From Paenibacillus sp. SYP-B4298 (GTDB lineage Bacteria > Bacillota > Bacilli > Paenibacillales > Paenibacillaceae), in the NCBI RefSeq assembly GCF_027627475.1, contig NZ_CP115484.1:4720501-4784500 (forward strand): a stretch of 64,000 nt of DNA. The letters are read 5' to 3'. A program made the translations under genes and the position numbers. Below are positions 15,007 through 24,158 of the stretch, in pieces. Numbering within the stretch: the first letter of the stretch is position 1; the number at the start of each line of letters is the position of its first letter. The notes beneath the pieces were generated by a model. The model saw nothing but the letters and a program-made list of their open reading frames with translations. It was not told where the DNA came from and searched no databases.

Positions 15007-16527
15007 ATGACGATGACCATTCATACATTAGGTGAGGAACTGAGCAACCGCTACCGAGATCGTGTAGCCTTTACCTTTAGGGCAGATGCCCGTACACGCC
15101 AGCACCTTACCTATGGACAATTGCAGCTTCTTTCTGATCGAATGGCTGACTACTTTTACCGTAACGGAATCACCAAGGGACACTATATCGGCTTCTATTG
15201 CGATCATCCGCTCCATACGATTATCGCTTATTGGGCTTGTTTGAAGCTGGGGGCAATCTGTCTTCCCTTGAATATGGAGGATGAACGGTATTACCGTGTT
15301 TTTGACGTGGTGGCTCCCCATGCCTTCTTCGTATCCAGAACCATGCTTCCTTTCCTGAGACCGCATCTTCGCCCCAACCAACAGATATTCGATGATGAAG
15401 AAACCGTCCAAGAGGCGGCAGAAGCCCGGCAAACCGCACTGAACAGCAGCTACGACCATCCAGCAGACAGCGACCCGGCCTTTATCTACTTCACATCCGG
15501 CTCTACCGGCCTACCCAAAGGAGTGATGCTCTCACAGCAGAATATTGTAGCCTATACACGGTATGGCGGTAAGAGCTATACGTTCAGCAGCAGTGACCGC
15601 TTCTTATGCCATGCGGCCTTCCATTCCGATATGAGCCTGTTCTCCCTCTTCCTCCCCCTGTCCTTCGGAGCTTGCTGCCAGTTCATCCATCCCCGTCATC
15701 GCTGGAACCCCAAGCATCTGAAAACAATCATCGAGGAGGAGGGGTCGACCTCGCTGTTTCTGGTGCCGTCTGCCCTTCGCCTTTTGCTGCTGCTCTTGCG
15801 GCAAGATGAGCAGCTAATGAATGTCCGGTCGGTTTTTCTCTCGGGGGAGAAAGCGTCGGTTCATGAAGTTCAAGCGGCCCAATCTCACTTTGCGAATGCT
15901 CAATTCTACAACTTATACGGCAATACAGAATGCAATGATATTCTGGCATTCCCTATTCCCGGGGACACCTCGGGCTTCGCCGAGCTCCCGTTGGGTATTC
16001 CTGTGCCCTATGCAAACACGCTGCTCCTGGATGAATCGTTCATGCCTTGTCCCGATGGCTCGGTCGGAGAATTGTACGTCAGTTCACCCACCATGATGCT
16101 TGGCTATTACGGCCACAGGCTGCACGAGACCTCCACCTTCATTACAGTTCCAGGACATCCAGGGGCATTCTTCCCTACCAAAGATCTAATGAGATGTATA
16201 GACGGGGTTTACTATTATGTGAGTCGAAGGGATAATATGGTTAAAGTCAACGGTCAACGCGTCTACCTCAGCATGGTCGAATCGATCATCAAACAACTTC
16301 CGCAAGTTAGTGAAGTCGCAGTCATCGCAACGACGAGAAATAACAGGTTACAATTATCCGCCGCGATATACGGAGCCGACATTGCGATCCCGCTGCTCCG
16401 CAAGCACTGTTCCGACAACCTGCCGTCTTATGCTGTTCCGCGCAGTTACGAGTTGCATGTGCTTCCCCTGCCCAAGACGACGACGGGTAAGATCGATTAT
16501 GAGACACTCAAGCAGCGCCTCGAGTAA
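15007..16527 (+). CDS. Stand-alone AMP-forming ligase / adenylation protein 1
   Basis: A 506-residue ANL-superfamily enzyme. The core motifs are present: FTSGSTGLPKGVM (A3) near residue 160, NLYGNTECND (A5), the hinge region SRRDNMVKVNGQRV (A8) and the C-terminal PKTTTGKIDY (A10) with the catalytic Lys. It should activate an amino or carboxylic acid as the adenylate and pass it to a carrier protein or CoA. The gene is divergent from carrier protein 4 and ends at a hairpin shared with the convergent phosphotransferase gene. AGGAGG lies upstream of ATG 15007. The nature of the acid cannot be read reliably. Confidence 0.9.
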   Translation: MTMTIHTLGEELSNRYRDRVAFTFRADARTRQHLTYGQLQLLSDRMADYFYRNGITKGHYIGFYCDHPLHTIIAYWACLKLGAICLPLNMEDERYYRVFDVVAPHAFFVSRTMLPFLRPHLRPNQQIFDDEETVQEAAEARQTALNSSYDHPADSDPAFIYFTSGSTGLPKGVMLSQQNIVAYTRYGGKSYTFSSSDRFLCHAAFHSDMSLFSLFLPLSFGACCQFIHPRHRWNPKHLKTIIEEEGSTSLFLVPSALRLLLLLLRQDEQLMNVRSVFLSGEKASVHEVQAAQSHFANAQFYNLYGNTECNDILAFPIPGDTSGFAELPLGIPVPYANTLLLDESFMPCPDGSVGELYVSSPTMMLGYYGHRLHETSTFITVPGHPGAFFPTKDLMRCIDGVYYYVSRRDNMVKVNGQRVYLSMVESIIKQLPQVSEVAVIATTRNNRLQLSAAIYGADIAIPLLRKHCSDNLPSYAVPRSYELHVLPLPKTTTGKIDYETLKQRLE

Positions 16528-16572
16528 CGGATGGACGTAAGACCGACCACACAAGTCCAATTGTGCTGAAAA

Positions 16573-16612
16573 AGAACCTCTAAATCCGACTTTCGACGGA
16601 GATAGAGGTTCT
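16573..16612. terminator. Bidirectional hairpin terminator
   Basis: AGAACCTCTA at 16573-16582 pairs with TAGAGGTTCT at 16603-16612, with an inner TCCG/CGGA pairing. A-run before and CTTT after serve both directions. It lies between the ligase stop (16527) and the stop of the minus-strand phosphotransferase-like gene (16624). Confidence 0.8.
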
Positions 16613-16623
16613 CTTTAAGGGCG

Positions 16624-19032
16624 CTACATGCTCACTTTGCCGGTTAATCCATGGACCGTAATCCGCTGACCATCCTTAATCGCCTGCGTCCCGTTGCCAG
16701 TCGCCATGACGGAGGGAATGTTGAACTCCCTGGCAATGATAGCCGCATGGGACAAGACGCCGCCTATATCCGTTACAAGAGCGCCGATCGTGGAGAATAA
16801 TACAGCCCATCCGGGAGGCACCGTCGTACATACGAGGATGTCTCCTTCGTTGATCTTCACGAAATCCGCCTCCGAATATACAATCCGTGCAGTGCCAGTA
16901 TACACACCAGCACAAGCCGGAACGCCCGCAGCGATCGTCGATGCCTGTTCCTCCATCAACGAACCCGCATTCCCGGCATCCCCCTCATCACGGCTGACGA
17001 ACCAATGAATACTGTCATAGTATCGTCTGACTTCTTGCGGAATCTCAACCTCGACAGGACCGCCATGAACAGGCTCCGGGACAGACGGAAGCGGACCACG
17101 CCTTAGCGCACTCTCTCTCTCCCGTTCTCTCATTACCACAGCAGTCCGATAGTCAGCATCTGGGAAGCGTAACCCTTGCAGGATTTCATCCAGCTCCAGC
17201 AAGAATACGGAAGAAGCCTCATCCAGTTGATGGCGGGAGCAAAGCCTGCGACCCGCCTCAAGCAGCGCGTATCTCATCAGAGCGAGCGGGGCACCCACCG
17301 TGTAGTAGCCGTTCTCCTCGCGCAGCCCGTACCGCTCCAGGGCACGCTCGAGCAGTCTCTCAAAGCGCTCTCTCTCCTCTGGACTCTCGTTCCGCAATAG
17401 AGTCCTCGCTTCCTCAAGCACATTCTCACCCGTTGCATGCTGGCTTCCAGCCTGCTGAAGCATTTGATTGCGTACAAGCCGCAGAAGCAGCTCCGGCAGC
17501 TCCGCTACTGTCTTATCCATCACCTCGTAGCGCAAAGCTCGGCACCCATAGCTGCTTCGGTACCGTTCCAGCGCATCGTAAAAGACGGCATCCTCTGTCT
17601 TCAGGGTCTCCAATGTATGCGGCGTTAGATGAAGCAGCAAGCCAGCCACCTTATCCCTGCTCTGTGCGAGCTTCGCCAGCTTCGCTAATTCTCTGGCCGG
17701 GTCGCTGGAAGTCGAGGAAGTGCCCTGAAGCATGGCCAGACACTTCTGATCCGACCACCCGAACCATTCCCGGCAGGCCAACACAAACTCCCCGACAGCC
17801 ACTGCGAACGGATAGTTCATCCGCAGATGCATCACCTTCGAGTCCAGCAGGAACTGCTTCATCTGCCCGAGGTGCTCCTCCAGCTCTGAATCTGACAAGC
17901 TCTCCAAGGCTGTGCCCCGGTAACGGGCAATATCCCCAGCCCATCTCGGCCGCCATTCCTGGCGCCACCGCAGTGTATCCTGCTCTAGTTTATCTGTCCG
18001 GACGACTCGCAGGCTTTTTGTAAGACGCTGCCAAAACCCGTCATATGCCGCAGAGTGTCCCTGTTCTTGATGATCACCCTGCAGGTGAAGCTCCTTGAAG
18101 TAAGGCCAGCCGCCGACCTCGCGCGCCTGTATCGTCTCCAGCAGAATACCGTTCTCTTCGAAAATGATGGTGCAGGCCTTCTCCAGATGCTGCAGATCCC
18201 AACGGAACGCAGGACATAGGGGGTATGGATAGTGTAGCGGGTCTCTCATCCATCCGGCTTCAAGAACGCCAGACTCATCTGCATGTGCTCTGCCGGTAAT
18301 CGGTCTTGCCTGCAGCAGATACAGCTTCCCATCCAGCCAGGCCCACTCGATATCCTGCGGCTCTCCGAAATAGCTTTCCACTTGCTTGGCAAGCGATGCA
18401 ACTGCTCCTGCGATGGCATGGTCTATTATCCCTGGCCCGGATTTCTGGCGTACTTCTCCCGAATGAGAAACGACCCACGACTCCGGCGTCACAGAACCGT
18501 CCACCGTGTGCTCGCCGATCCCGGCGCCCGCGTTAATAACCGTTTCCTCAGCCCGTGTCACCGGGTTTCGGGTAAAAGCGACGCCCGCCGCTTGTGCATG
18601 AATCATTGTCTGCACGATGACGGCGTTTCTGCCCACAGCAGCCAGTCCATACGCATTCGAATGAGCTACCCGCCTAGCAGATGACAAGCAGGATTCGACA
18701 GCCTCCAGAACAGCCTCAGCGCCGCGTACACGGAGCAGGGTCTGATACATGCCAGCGAATGACCTTGTAGATGAATCCTCGTTACTAGCCGATGATCGGA
18801 CCGCAACGGATTGATGATCGATCTGTCCCCCAAACATGTTGCGGATGGAAGAGAGCAGCCCTTCCCGATCCTGGCAGGCCTCCTCCTTGATCACGTATCC
18901 GTCCGGCACCGGAAAGCCTGATCGAAGCAAGCTGCCCAGCCGGAACGCTTTCATACCTACCTGAAGAGCCTCGTCCTCCGAGATGCGTCCAAGTGGGACG
19001 ACGAATGCTGTGTCCCCCGTTGACTCAGTCAC
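16624..19032 (-). CDS. Rifampin-phosphotransferase-like / PEP-synthase-like dikinase
   Basis: An 802-residue protein with the domain order of rifampin phosphotransferase (Rph, about 860 residues). The ATP-grasp domain comes first (KAFRLGSLLRSGFPVPDGY, then SSASNEDSSTRSFAGMYQ), a long helical middle domain follows, and a swivelling phospho-His domain ends the protein (GGVLSHAAIIAREFNIPSV, His near 762). Rph uses ATP to phosphorylate an antibiotic hydroxyl, giving AMP and phosphate; PEP synthase is the close relative. In this cluster it could phosphorylate an intermediate or protect the producer. GTG 19032 has GGAGG seven bases upstream and overlaps the SHMT-like gene by 8 bases. Confidence 0.85.
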   Translation of the reverse strand: MTESTGDTAFVVPLGRISEDEALQVGMKAFRLGSLLRSGFPVPDGYVIKEEACQDREGLLSSIRNMFGGQIDHQSVAVRSSASNEDSSTRSFAGMYQTLLRVRGAEAVLEAVESCLSSARRVAHSNAYGLAAVGRNAVIVQTMIHAQAAGVAFTRNPVTRAEETVINAGAGIGEHTVDGSVTPESWVVSHSGEVRQKSGPGIIDHAIAGAVASLAKQVESYFGEPQDIEWAWLDGKLYLLQARPITGRAHADESGVLEAGWMRDPLHYPYPLCPAFRWDLQHLEKACTIIFEENGILLETIQAREVGGWPYFKELHLQGDHQEQGHSAAYDGFWQRLTKSLRVVRTDKLEQDTLRWRQEWRPRWAGDIARYRGTALESLSDSELEEHLGQMKQFLLDSKVMHLRMNYPFAVAVGEFVLACREWFGWSDQKCLAMLQGTSSTSSDPARELAKLAKLAQSRDKVAGLLLHLTPHTLETLKTEDAVFYDALERYRSSYGCRALRYEVMDKTVAELPELLLRLVRNQMLQQAGSQHATGENVLEEARTLLRNESPEERERFERLLERALERYGLREENGYYTVGAPLALMRYALLEAGRRLCSRHQLDEASSVFLLELDEILQGLRFPDADYRTAVVMRERERESALRRGPLPSVPEPVHGGPVEVEIPQEVRRYYDSIHWFVSRDEGDAGNAGSLMEEQASTIAAGVPACAGVYTGTARIVYSEADFVKINEGDILVCTTVPPGWAVLFSTIGALVTDIGGVLSHAAIIAREFNIPSVMATGNGTQAIKDGQRITVHGLTGKVSM

Positions 19033-20380
19033 ATTCCTTCCTCCCTCCCTGTAAGCCGGTCAGCACTAATCTGAGCAGGTCATCGTATTTCTTCCGAATC
19101 TCATCGCTTCCAAGCTCAAGTCCATAATGGTCTGGAAGACATTGGCGAAGGCTTCGAACCTCCTTTCTCAGCGCTGCTTCCGAATCCGTCTGCATCATAG
19201 CACGGTGCATAATATCCGCCAGAGCGGCTGTATGCGACTCTTCCGCCCCCAACCGGGAAAACTCGTTGAGCCCGAGGCGAATAACGGGTCCTTCGCATGT
19301 GGGCAAGGGGGACACGACATTGACATGAATACCGACCCGGTATAATCTTTCGCTTGCTTCATAGGAACCCAGCCCCTGCGCTTCGGGATTGACCCATACT
19401 TGATGGCCTCCTGTGTAGCCAAGCTCTTTGCCAATCACTACGTATCCGTAGTGGTCCAGGCAGGCCGCCATGCGCCTGGCGTTGCGCAGGATCGACCGAC
19501 TGTATGCGGCGCCGTGCTCCTTGAACTCCATTAAGGCAATGCCCAGACTGGCAGTAGCGCCGAAGTGATGACTGCTGATGAGATCATGCTGCTTCAGCTT
19601 CAACCGCAGCGCAACGGTTGATTCATTCGTGCAGATCAGCGCCTTCTGCGGGCCGGGAAACGTCTTGTGCGTGGAACCGCCGAATGAATCCGCCCCCTCC
19701 GCAAGCGGATTCGGGATAGCTCCTCCCAGAATCAGTCCCAGCCAATGACTCGTATCGACATGCATATGAATGGAAGGGTCACGTCGACGGACAAGCTCAG
19801 CCAGCGGGGCGACCGGGAATGGGAACAATCCATTGGATTGATCCAGGTAGATCAGGCGGATCGGCCACCGTTCTAATTGCCGCTCTATCTCGGTCATATC
19901 CAGCTCGTCGAGATTCGATACGGCAATCCCATGCGCATGAAGCCCCAACTCTGCTGCAAGTCCCTTCGTCGCATAATGCCCCCCATCGTGCGGAGAGACG
20001 GTCAGAATATGAGCGCCCGCCCCCCCGCCTACGGCCATGAACACCATAAGCATGGCCTGCAGTCCAGATACGGGTCTCACATTGACATACCTGGCACCGG
20101 AAAGCTCCTTTAGCAGCGGGATGGTCAGCTTCGTCTCCAGATCGGCAACGTTTCGCGCACCGTTAAAATTCCAGGCCAAGGCATCTTGCTGCTCATTAAA
20201 AAAATAGCGGTTATACATATCCATCAGCAGAGGCAGCCTACTAACCATCGTAGCTGCATTCTCACTCGGAACAAGGTGAATCTCCTGACGTTGCTGCTCT
20301 TCGTGCTGAATCAGCGTTTCGATTAATTGGAGTGCTCTCAAGGTTGATTCACCCAGGATGCTCCTTGTTGCTTGAGCCAC
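19025..20380 (-). CDS. Serine hydroxymethyltransferase-like PLP enzyme
   Basis: A 451-residue fold-type I PLP enzyme of the SHMT family. Landmarks are IHLVPSENAATMVSR near residue 35, the HVDTSHWLGLI motif with Asp209 and His212, and the Schiff-base Lys239 in GGSTHKTFPGPQKAL. It is divergent from GlyA at several conserved segments, so an aldol or transaldol reaction on an amino acid is more likely than one-carbon housekeeping. The frame opens at GTG 20380, overlapping the upstream gene by 43 bases; the ribosome site there is weak and the true start could be a few codons later. It is co-translated with the phosphotransferase downstream. Confidence 0.82.
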   Translation of the reverse strand: MAQATRSILGESTLRALQLIETLIQHEEQQRQEIHLVPSENAATMVSRLPLLMDMYNRYFFNEQQDALAWNFNGARNVADLETKLTIPLLKELSGARYVNVRPVSGLQAMLMVFMAVGGGAGAHILTVSPHDGGHYATKGLAAELGLHAHGIAVSNLDELDMTEIERQLERWPIRLIYLDQSNGLFPFPVAPLAELVRRRDPSIHMHVDTSHWLGLILGGAIPNPLAEGADSFGGSTHKTFPGPQKALICTNESTVALRLKLKQHDLISSHHFGATASLGIALMEFKEHGAAYSRSILRNARRMAACLDHYGYVVIGKELGYTGGHQVWVNPEAQGLGSYEASERLYRVGIHVNVVSPLPTCEGPVIRLGLNEFSRLGAEESHTAALADIMHRAMMQTDSEAALRKEVRSLRQCLPDHYGLELGSDEIRKKYDDLLRLVLTGLQGGRKECD

Positions 20381-21549
20381 TCCGCAAATAACGTTCGGAC
20401 TCCCTTATGATCGGCACCAAACTCCAGATACGGTCTGGACCACTCGATAATAATGGCCTCGAATGATGCTTCCGATGAGCACAGCATCCGGGTTTCCACT
20501 TCATCCATCTCGGCAGACAACTGCTCGAAGCACTGACGAACCCGCGGCAAATCAAAGGTAAACTTCATATTCGTCAGCTTCAGCGCCTTGCCTTTGAGCA
20601 AATAATGCAGGAAGAAATAGTTCGTTAACGTATCAAAGCTCTCCTGCGGTTCATTCGTGTAACAATACCGGAATAACCGTTCCAGCAGGACCAGCTCCGA
20701 TGCCATTGTACACTGTGTATTATTTTGGCGGATCAATTCGGTATAGGTCAGCGCCTCGACACGTGTTTCTTCAAAAAAGCTGCCCAGCAGTGTCGTTTTA
20801 TTCTTATAAAATTCGTTGAACGGCAATTTGCCCGTATAATGATAATGGTCATGTGTATATGAGAATGCGCATCTCGCATCATACACCTCGTCGTCTGTCG
20901 CGTGCAGAACGTGGAAATTGGTATGCAGCAGCGCTGTGCCGATCGGTTTTGTATACGTGTTGAAAATGTTCAAGTAATTGCTGATAAAGAAATAAGCAAA
21001 CTTCTTTTGATCTGCTATCGCCGGCACAGCAATATTCTCAGGAAATAAGGTGAATATATTATTCTCTGTTAATCCATCAGTAGCAAGCAGCAATTCCGCT
21101 CCTTGGAACACAGCTAACGGATACATCGGACGAAGACGGCCGATTTCCTCATTTTCATTCCGATACACGAAGCAAGCTTCTAAATATACGCGTTTCGTGC
21201 GATATGTCAGGTCATAGATCGGGAATAAAAAGAAATTGAACTGCTGATTGCCCTCCGGTGTGAAGCTCCGAAAGGACTTTGAAAAATCCAGACGGCCCAA
21301 ATCATGGATCAACCACTCCTCAAGGTCATCCTTCAGCGCCTCGATATATTCGGCATCGAAGACCGTGCATAGTCCGCCTACCTCCTCCAGCAAGCGTTGG
21401 GCCAAATCGATGGCCGATGTATCCCCGAAGGCTGCTGAACCGTCCTCCTGCTGCAGCTTTCTTAACGCATTGCATGTCTCAACGATTCGTTTGGCTGCAT
21501 CAAACCATGGCAGAACCGATAAGTCCTTGTTCACATAAACCAGCGGCAT
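20338..21549 (-). CDS. Unrecognised 403-residue protein
   Basis: I do not recognise a family with confidence. The protein is soluble, rich in aromatic residues and Glu, and has no signal or membrane segment. Visible features are YTHDHYHYTG near residue 240, which could bind a metal, followed by LPFNEFYKNKTTLLGSFFEE. The sequence FAYFFISNYLNIFNTYTKPIGTALLHTNFHVLHA precedes it. It is the first gene of a three-gene operon with the SHMT-like and phosphotransferase-like enzymes, which suggests a shared substrate. ATG 21549 has GGAGGG about ten bases upstream. It is divergent from the agarase-like gene at 21727. Confidence 0.6.
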   Translation of the reverse strand: MPLVYVNKDLSVLPWFDAAKRIVETCNALRKLQQEDGSAAFGDTSAIDLAQRLLEEVGGLCTVFDAEYIEALKDDLEEWLIHDLGRLDFSKSFRSFTPEGNQQFNFFLFPIYDLTYRTKRVYLEACFVYRNENEEIGRLRPMYPLAVFQGAELLLATDGLTENNIFTLFPENIAVPAIADQKKFAYFFISNYLNIFNTYTKPIGTALLHTNFHVLHATDDEVYDARCAFSYTHDHYHYTGKLPFNEFYKNKTTLLGSFFEETRVEALTYTELIRQNNTQCTMASELVLLERLFRYCYTNEPQESFDTLTNYFFLHYLLKGKALKLTNMKFTFDLPRVRQCFEQLSAEMDEVETRMLCSSEASFEAIIIEWSRPYLEFGADHKGVRTLFAEWLKQQGASWVNQP

Positions 21550-21726
21550 GTATAACCCACCCTCCAATAGATTCGTTCATCATTAACATAAACCAACCCA
21601 TGACATGATGCTCGGGGGAACTTTCCCCATCCGCGCCGCATTGCTAACAAAATTATCAGAGCCTGTATCTTGCTGCCGCGGGATAATAATAGTAGTAAAC
21701 CTAGAAGAACGGACGGAGGCTATCGA

Positions 21727-23103
21727 ATGAACGACGACCTTGCAGGTTCCTCAATAACCGTTGTATTTCAGCAAGGAAGCTGGTGGTTATCCGACCCGGT
21801 GAAAGACGTTTTTCTAAGCACGGGTATCAACCACGTAGACCCTTATTTTCTACTCGGGCCATACAACAAGGAACGTTCGCTTCGCGTCTATGGCGACGAC
21901 CTTATCGACGAGAACGGTAATGTTCAAACGAGGAGTAAAGCGTTTAAACAATGGGTTCAAAACGTACAGACCAATATGTCGAAATGGGGCTTTAATACAT
22001 TTGGTTATCATACCTGTATCCCCTATTCTGCGATCAGCGACTCATTGTATTTCATCGCGCAAATCCGCGTTCTACCCGAGCAAATTGACTTCCATAATTT
22101 TCCTGACGTATTCTCGGAGACCTATGCCAGGCAAGTGAGAGACGCTGTTCAGCGCGTCTGTAACGCCAATAAGCATAGGAAGAATCTCATTGGGTACGGG
22201 TTTATGGATATGCCGGCACTCTCGCTAGGAGGGTCGAAATTCCCGCCTTCTGCCGATTGTCTGCATCACCGCTCGCACCGCCTATTCGCCCACAAACTGT
22301 CGGAGAAAAACCAGCAGTTGCTGGACGATCCCCCTATCCATCCTTGCGTTAGAAGATATATGAGCCTCCCTTCCCATTCGCAAGGAAAGCAAGCATGGGT
22401 GCGCCTGCTTCGCCAGCGTTATACCAGCCCATCATCTGTCGAAGGTGTATATGACGTATCGTGCCCGGATTGGGAGGCGATCTCCAACCTAACCGAATGG
22501 CCCGAGCCGCTTCACTCCGATCAAGCCCGGCAGGACAGCTACGCCATGCTGGAATGCATCTATGATGCTTATTACTCTCTTCACTGTCGCGAGATTCGCC
22601 AGGTGGATCCACACCACCTCATTCTTGGCGATAAACTGAACGGGAATCTGCCGCTCTCACACCATATTGTGCAGATCGTCGGCAAATACGTCGATGTCAT
22701 CTTCTATGAATGCTTTTCCCGCTTTGAGGATCAGGTTGATGACCTGAAGCTGGTCTATCAGATGACAGGGAAGCCTGTCTTGATGGGGGATTCATCCTTC
22801 GCCTCTCTCTCTCCTAACCAGATTTTTTCGCGCGGAACGCTTCTCCGCTCGCAAGAGCAGGTCGGCGTTGCCTATAGCGAATATCTTCGTCAGCTGTTCA
22901 CACTTCCATTTATCATCGGGTGGGCCAACTGTGGGTACATGGAAGGCTGGGACGGGCTTCACAGCCCTTATGATCCGTTCTGTTCCATGCAGAGCGGGCT
23001 GGTGGATCCCTTCGAACAGGTGATGCCGCACACCGTGCGGCCGATAGCTCTGGCTAATGCCGCAGCCCGTAATTGGCATTATCAAGGAGGGAACATTCAT
23101 TGA
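21727..23103 (+). CDS. Agarase-like (GH-A barrel) protein with altered catalytic sites
   Basis: A 458-residue protein resembling the TIM barrel of beta-agarase-type (GH50-like) glycosidases: FLSTGINHVDPYF near the N-terminus, MSKWGFNTFGYHT, NLIGYGFMDMPAL, DPHHLILGDK, and KPVLMGDSSFAS. The segment that normally holds the acid/base Glu (DNE or DEP) reads MDMP, and the strand usually ending IGE reads MGD, so both catalytic acids appear replaced. It is therefore unlikely to be an ordinary glycosidase. There is no signal peptide, so it works in the cytoplasm. ATG 21727 has GGAGG at spacing seven. Its stop overlaps the next start (TGATG), so it works with a BtrH-like protein. Confidence 0.65.
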   Translation: MNDDLAGSSITVVFQQGSWWLSDPVKDVFLSTGINHVDPYFLLGPYNKERSLRVYGDDLIDENGNVQTRSKAFKQWVQNVQTNMSKWGFNTFGYHTCIPYSAISDSLYFIAQIRVLPEQIDFHNFPDVFSETYARQVRDAVQRVCNANKHRKNLIGYGFMDMPALSLGGSKFPPSADCLHHRSHRLFAHKLSEKNQQLLDDPPIHPCVRRYMSLPSHSQGKQAWVRLLRQRYTSPSSVEGVYDVSCPDWEAISNLTEWPEPLHSDQARQDSYAMLECIYDAYYSLHCREIRQVDPHHLILGDKLNGNLPLSHHIVQIVGKYVDVIFYECFSRFEDQVDDLKLVYQMTGKPVLMGDSSFASLSPNQIFSRGTLLRSQEQVGVAYSEYLRQLFTLPFIIGWANCGYMEGWDGLHSPYDPFCSMQSGLVDPFEQVMPHTVRPIALANAAARNWHYQGGNIH

Positions 23104-24092
23104 TGAAACATGAAGGACAATATGTGTATTCTCAGGATATGGAGCTAAGACTTGGTCCGAACTGCTATTGGAACAACTGGCTAACCTCCCTGCAGTTCCA
23201 CGGCATAAGCGAATACGCGCTGGCTTTCGTTAATTTCGGCTGCGTATATACAGGAGGAGAACTGGCCGAGTTTATTGAGAACGAAGACGATGAGACGATA
23301 CGCTGGATCTTCGAAGCCGTGCATATTTTGGATTTACCTTTCTCTGTCGATGTGATTCAGCAGGCTGTCTCACCTCTGTTGCTCACCTTGGATATTTACC
23401 CCCTTGGTATCTGTTATCCGGCGTATTTACAGGAACACGAGCTCCATATTATAAATGTTTGCGGGATAGAGAAGGGATATTATCGCATTGCAGACAACCA
23501 TTACGGATATTTTGGGCTAGTGAACCCTGCTACGATTGATGAGGCTGTTTCATCGAATAGAGTGGAAGGATGCGGGCGTTTGCTAATGTTAAAACCTGTT
23601 ATCGGTTCAGCAGCAGAAGAGCGCACCCTTCTCAATAAGTGGGGGATTGTAATCAAACGAAAGATTGAGCATTATCTCGATGGCGTCTATCTTCCTGATC
23701 TACCCTACCCGGGAGGCGTTCATGCCATCTCTCGTTTAAAAGATGAGCTACCGACATTATTAGCCTCACACTGTGTGCCTGACTCTCCGCAAAACCGGCG
23801 GCTTACCATCCGATTGAATCAGTATTTTCGCTTTCCGCGAGAAGGGGTTTTGCAATTTTTCCGACTACATGCCCGGACATTCGGCCGGTGGATTCCGAAC
23901 GACTTCCTTGATCAGCTTGCTATATCCGCCGAATTGATGCGTAAAATCATTTTAAAAGTTCTGGTCGCTCAGATGGGAGCGCAACCTCTGCAGGGTCAAC
24001 TCGCCTCCTTGCAGACTCTCCTTCAGGAATTGGAGGAGACCGAATGGCGAATTGCCGATTCTCTGCGCTCCATTCATCGATCCATTCCATAG
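23103..24092 (+). CDS. BtrH-like papain-fold acyltransferase candidate, copy 3
   Basis: A 329-residue protein and the clearest of the three BtrH-like paralogues. The N-terminal block LGPNCYWNNWLTSLQFHG matches the family, with Cys21 as nucleophile candidate. His is in EHELHIINVCG and Asp in YRIADNHYG, so a Cys-His-Asp triad is visible. The C-terminal 150 residues are helical. In butirosin synthesis BtrH transfers a gamma-Glu-AHBA chain from the carrier BtrI to the aminoglycoside amine. The start overlaps the stop of the agarase-like gene, and the gene ends at a terminator shared with the PLP decarboxylase. Confidence 0.7.
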   Translation: MKHEGQYVYSQDMELRLGPNCYWNNWLTSLQFHGISEYALAFVNFGCVYTGGELAEFIENEDDETIRWIFEAVHILDLPFSVDVIQQAVSPLLLTLDIYPLGICYPAYLQEHELHIINVCGIEKGYYRIADNHYGYFGLVNPATIDEAVSSNRVEGCGRLLMLKPVIGSAAEERTLLNKWGIVIKRKIEHYLDGVYLPDLPYPGGVHAISRLKDELPTLLASHCVPDSPQNRRLTIRLNQYFRFPREGVLQFFRLHARTFGRWIPNDFLDQLAISAELMRKIILKVLVAQMGAQPLQGQLASLQTLLQELEETEWRIADSLRSIHRSIP

Positions 24093-24104
24093 CAGGCCAG
24101 CCGC

Positions 24105-24158
24105 TAGCAGCATAAAACACGACTCCCGTCATGCGAGAAGTCGTGTTTTATGCTGCTA
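24105..24158. terminator. 20-bp perfect inverted repeat, bidirectional terminator
   Basis: The arms at 24105-24124 and 24139-24158 are perfect 20-base complements separated by 14 bases. The right arm contains the TAG stop of the minus-strand decarboxylase. The AAAA/TTTT tracts lie inside the stem. It ends transcription from both sides between convergent genes. Confidence 0.8.

Noticed and set aside
17433-18023. A 196-codon plus-strand open frame
   Set aside because: It is antisense to the middle domain of the dikinase and has the Pro/Ser-rich composition of a mirror frame.
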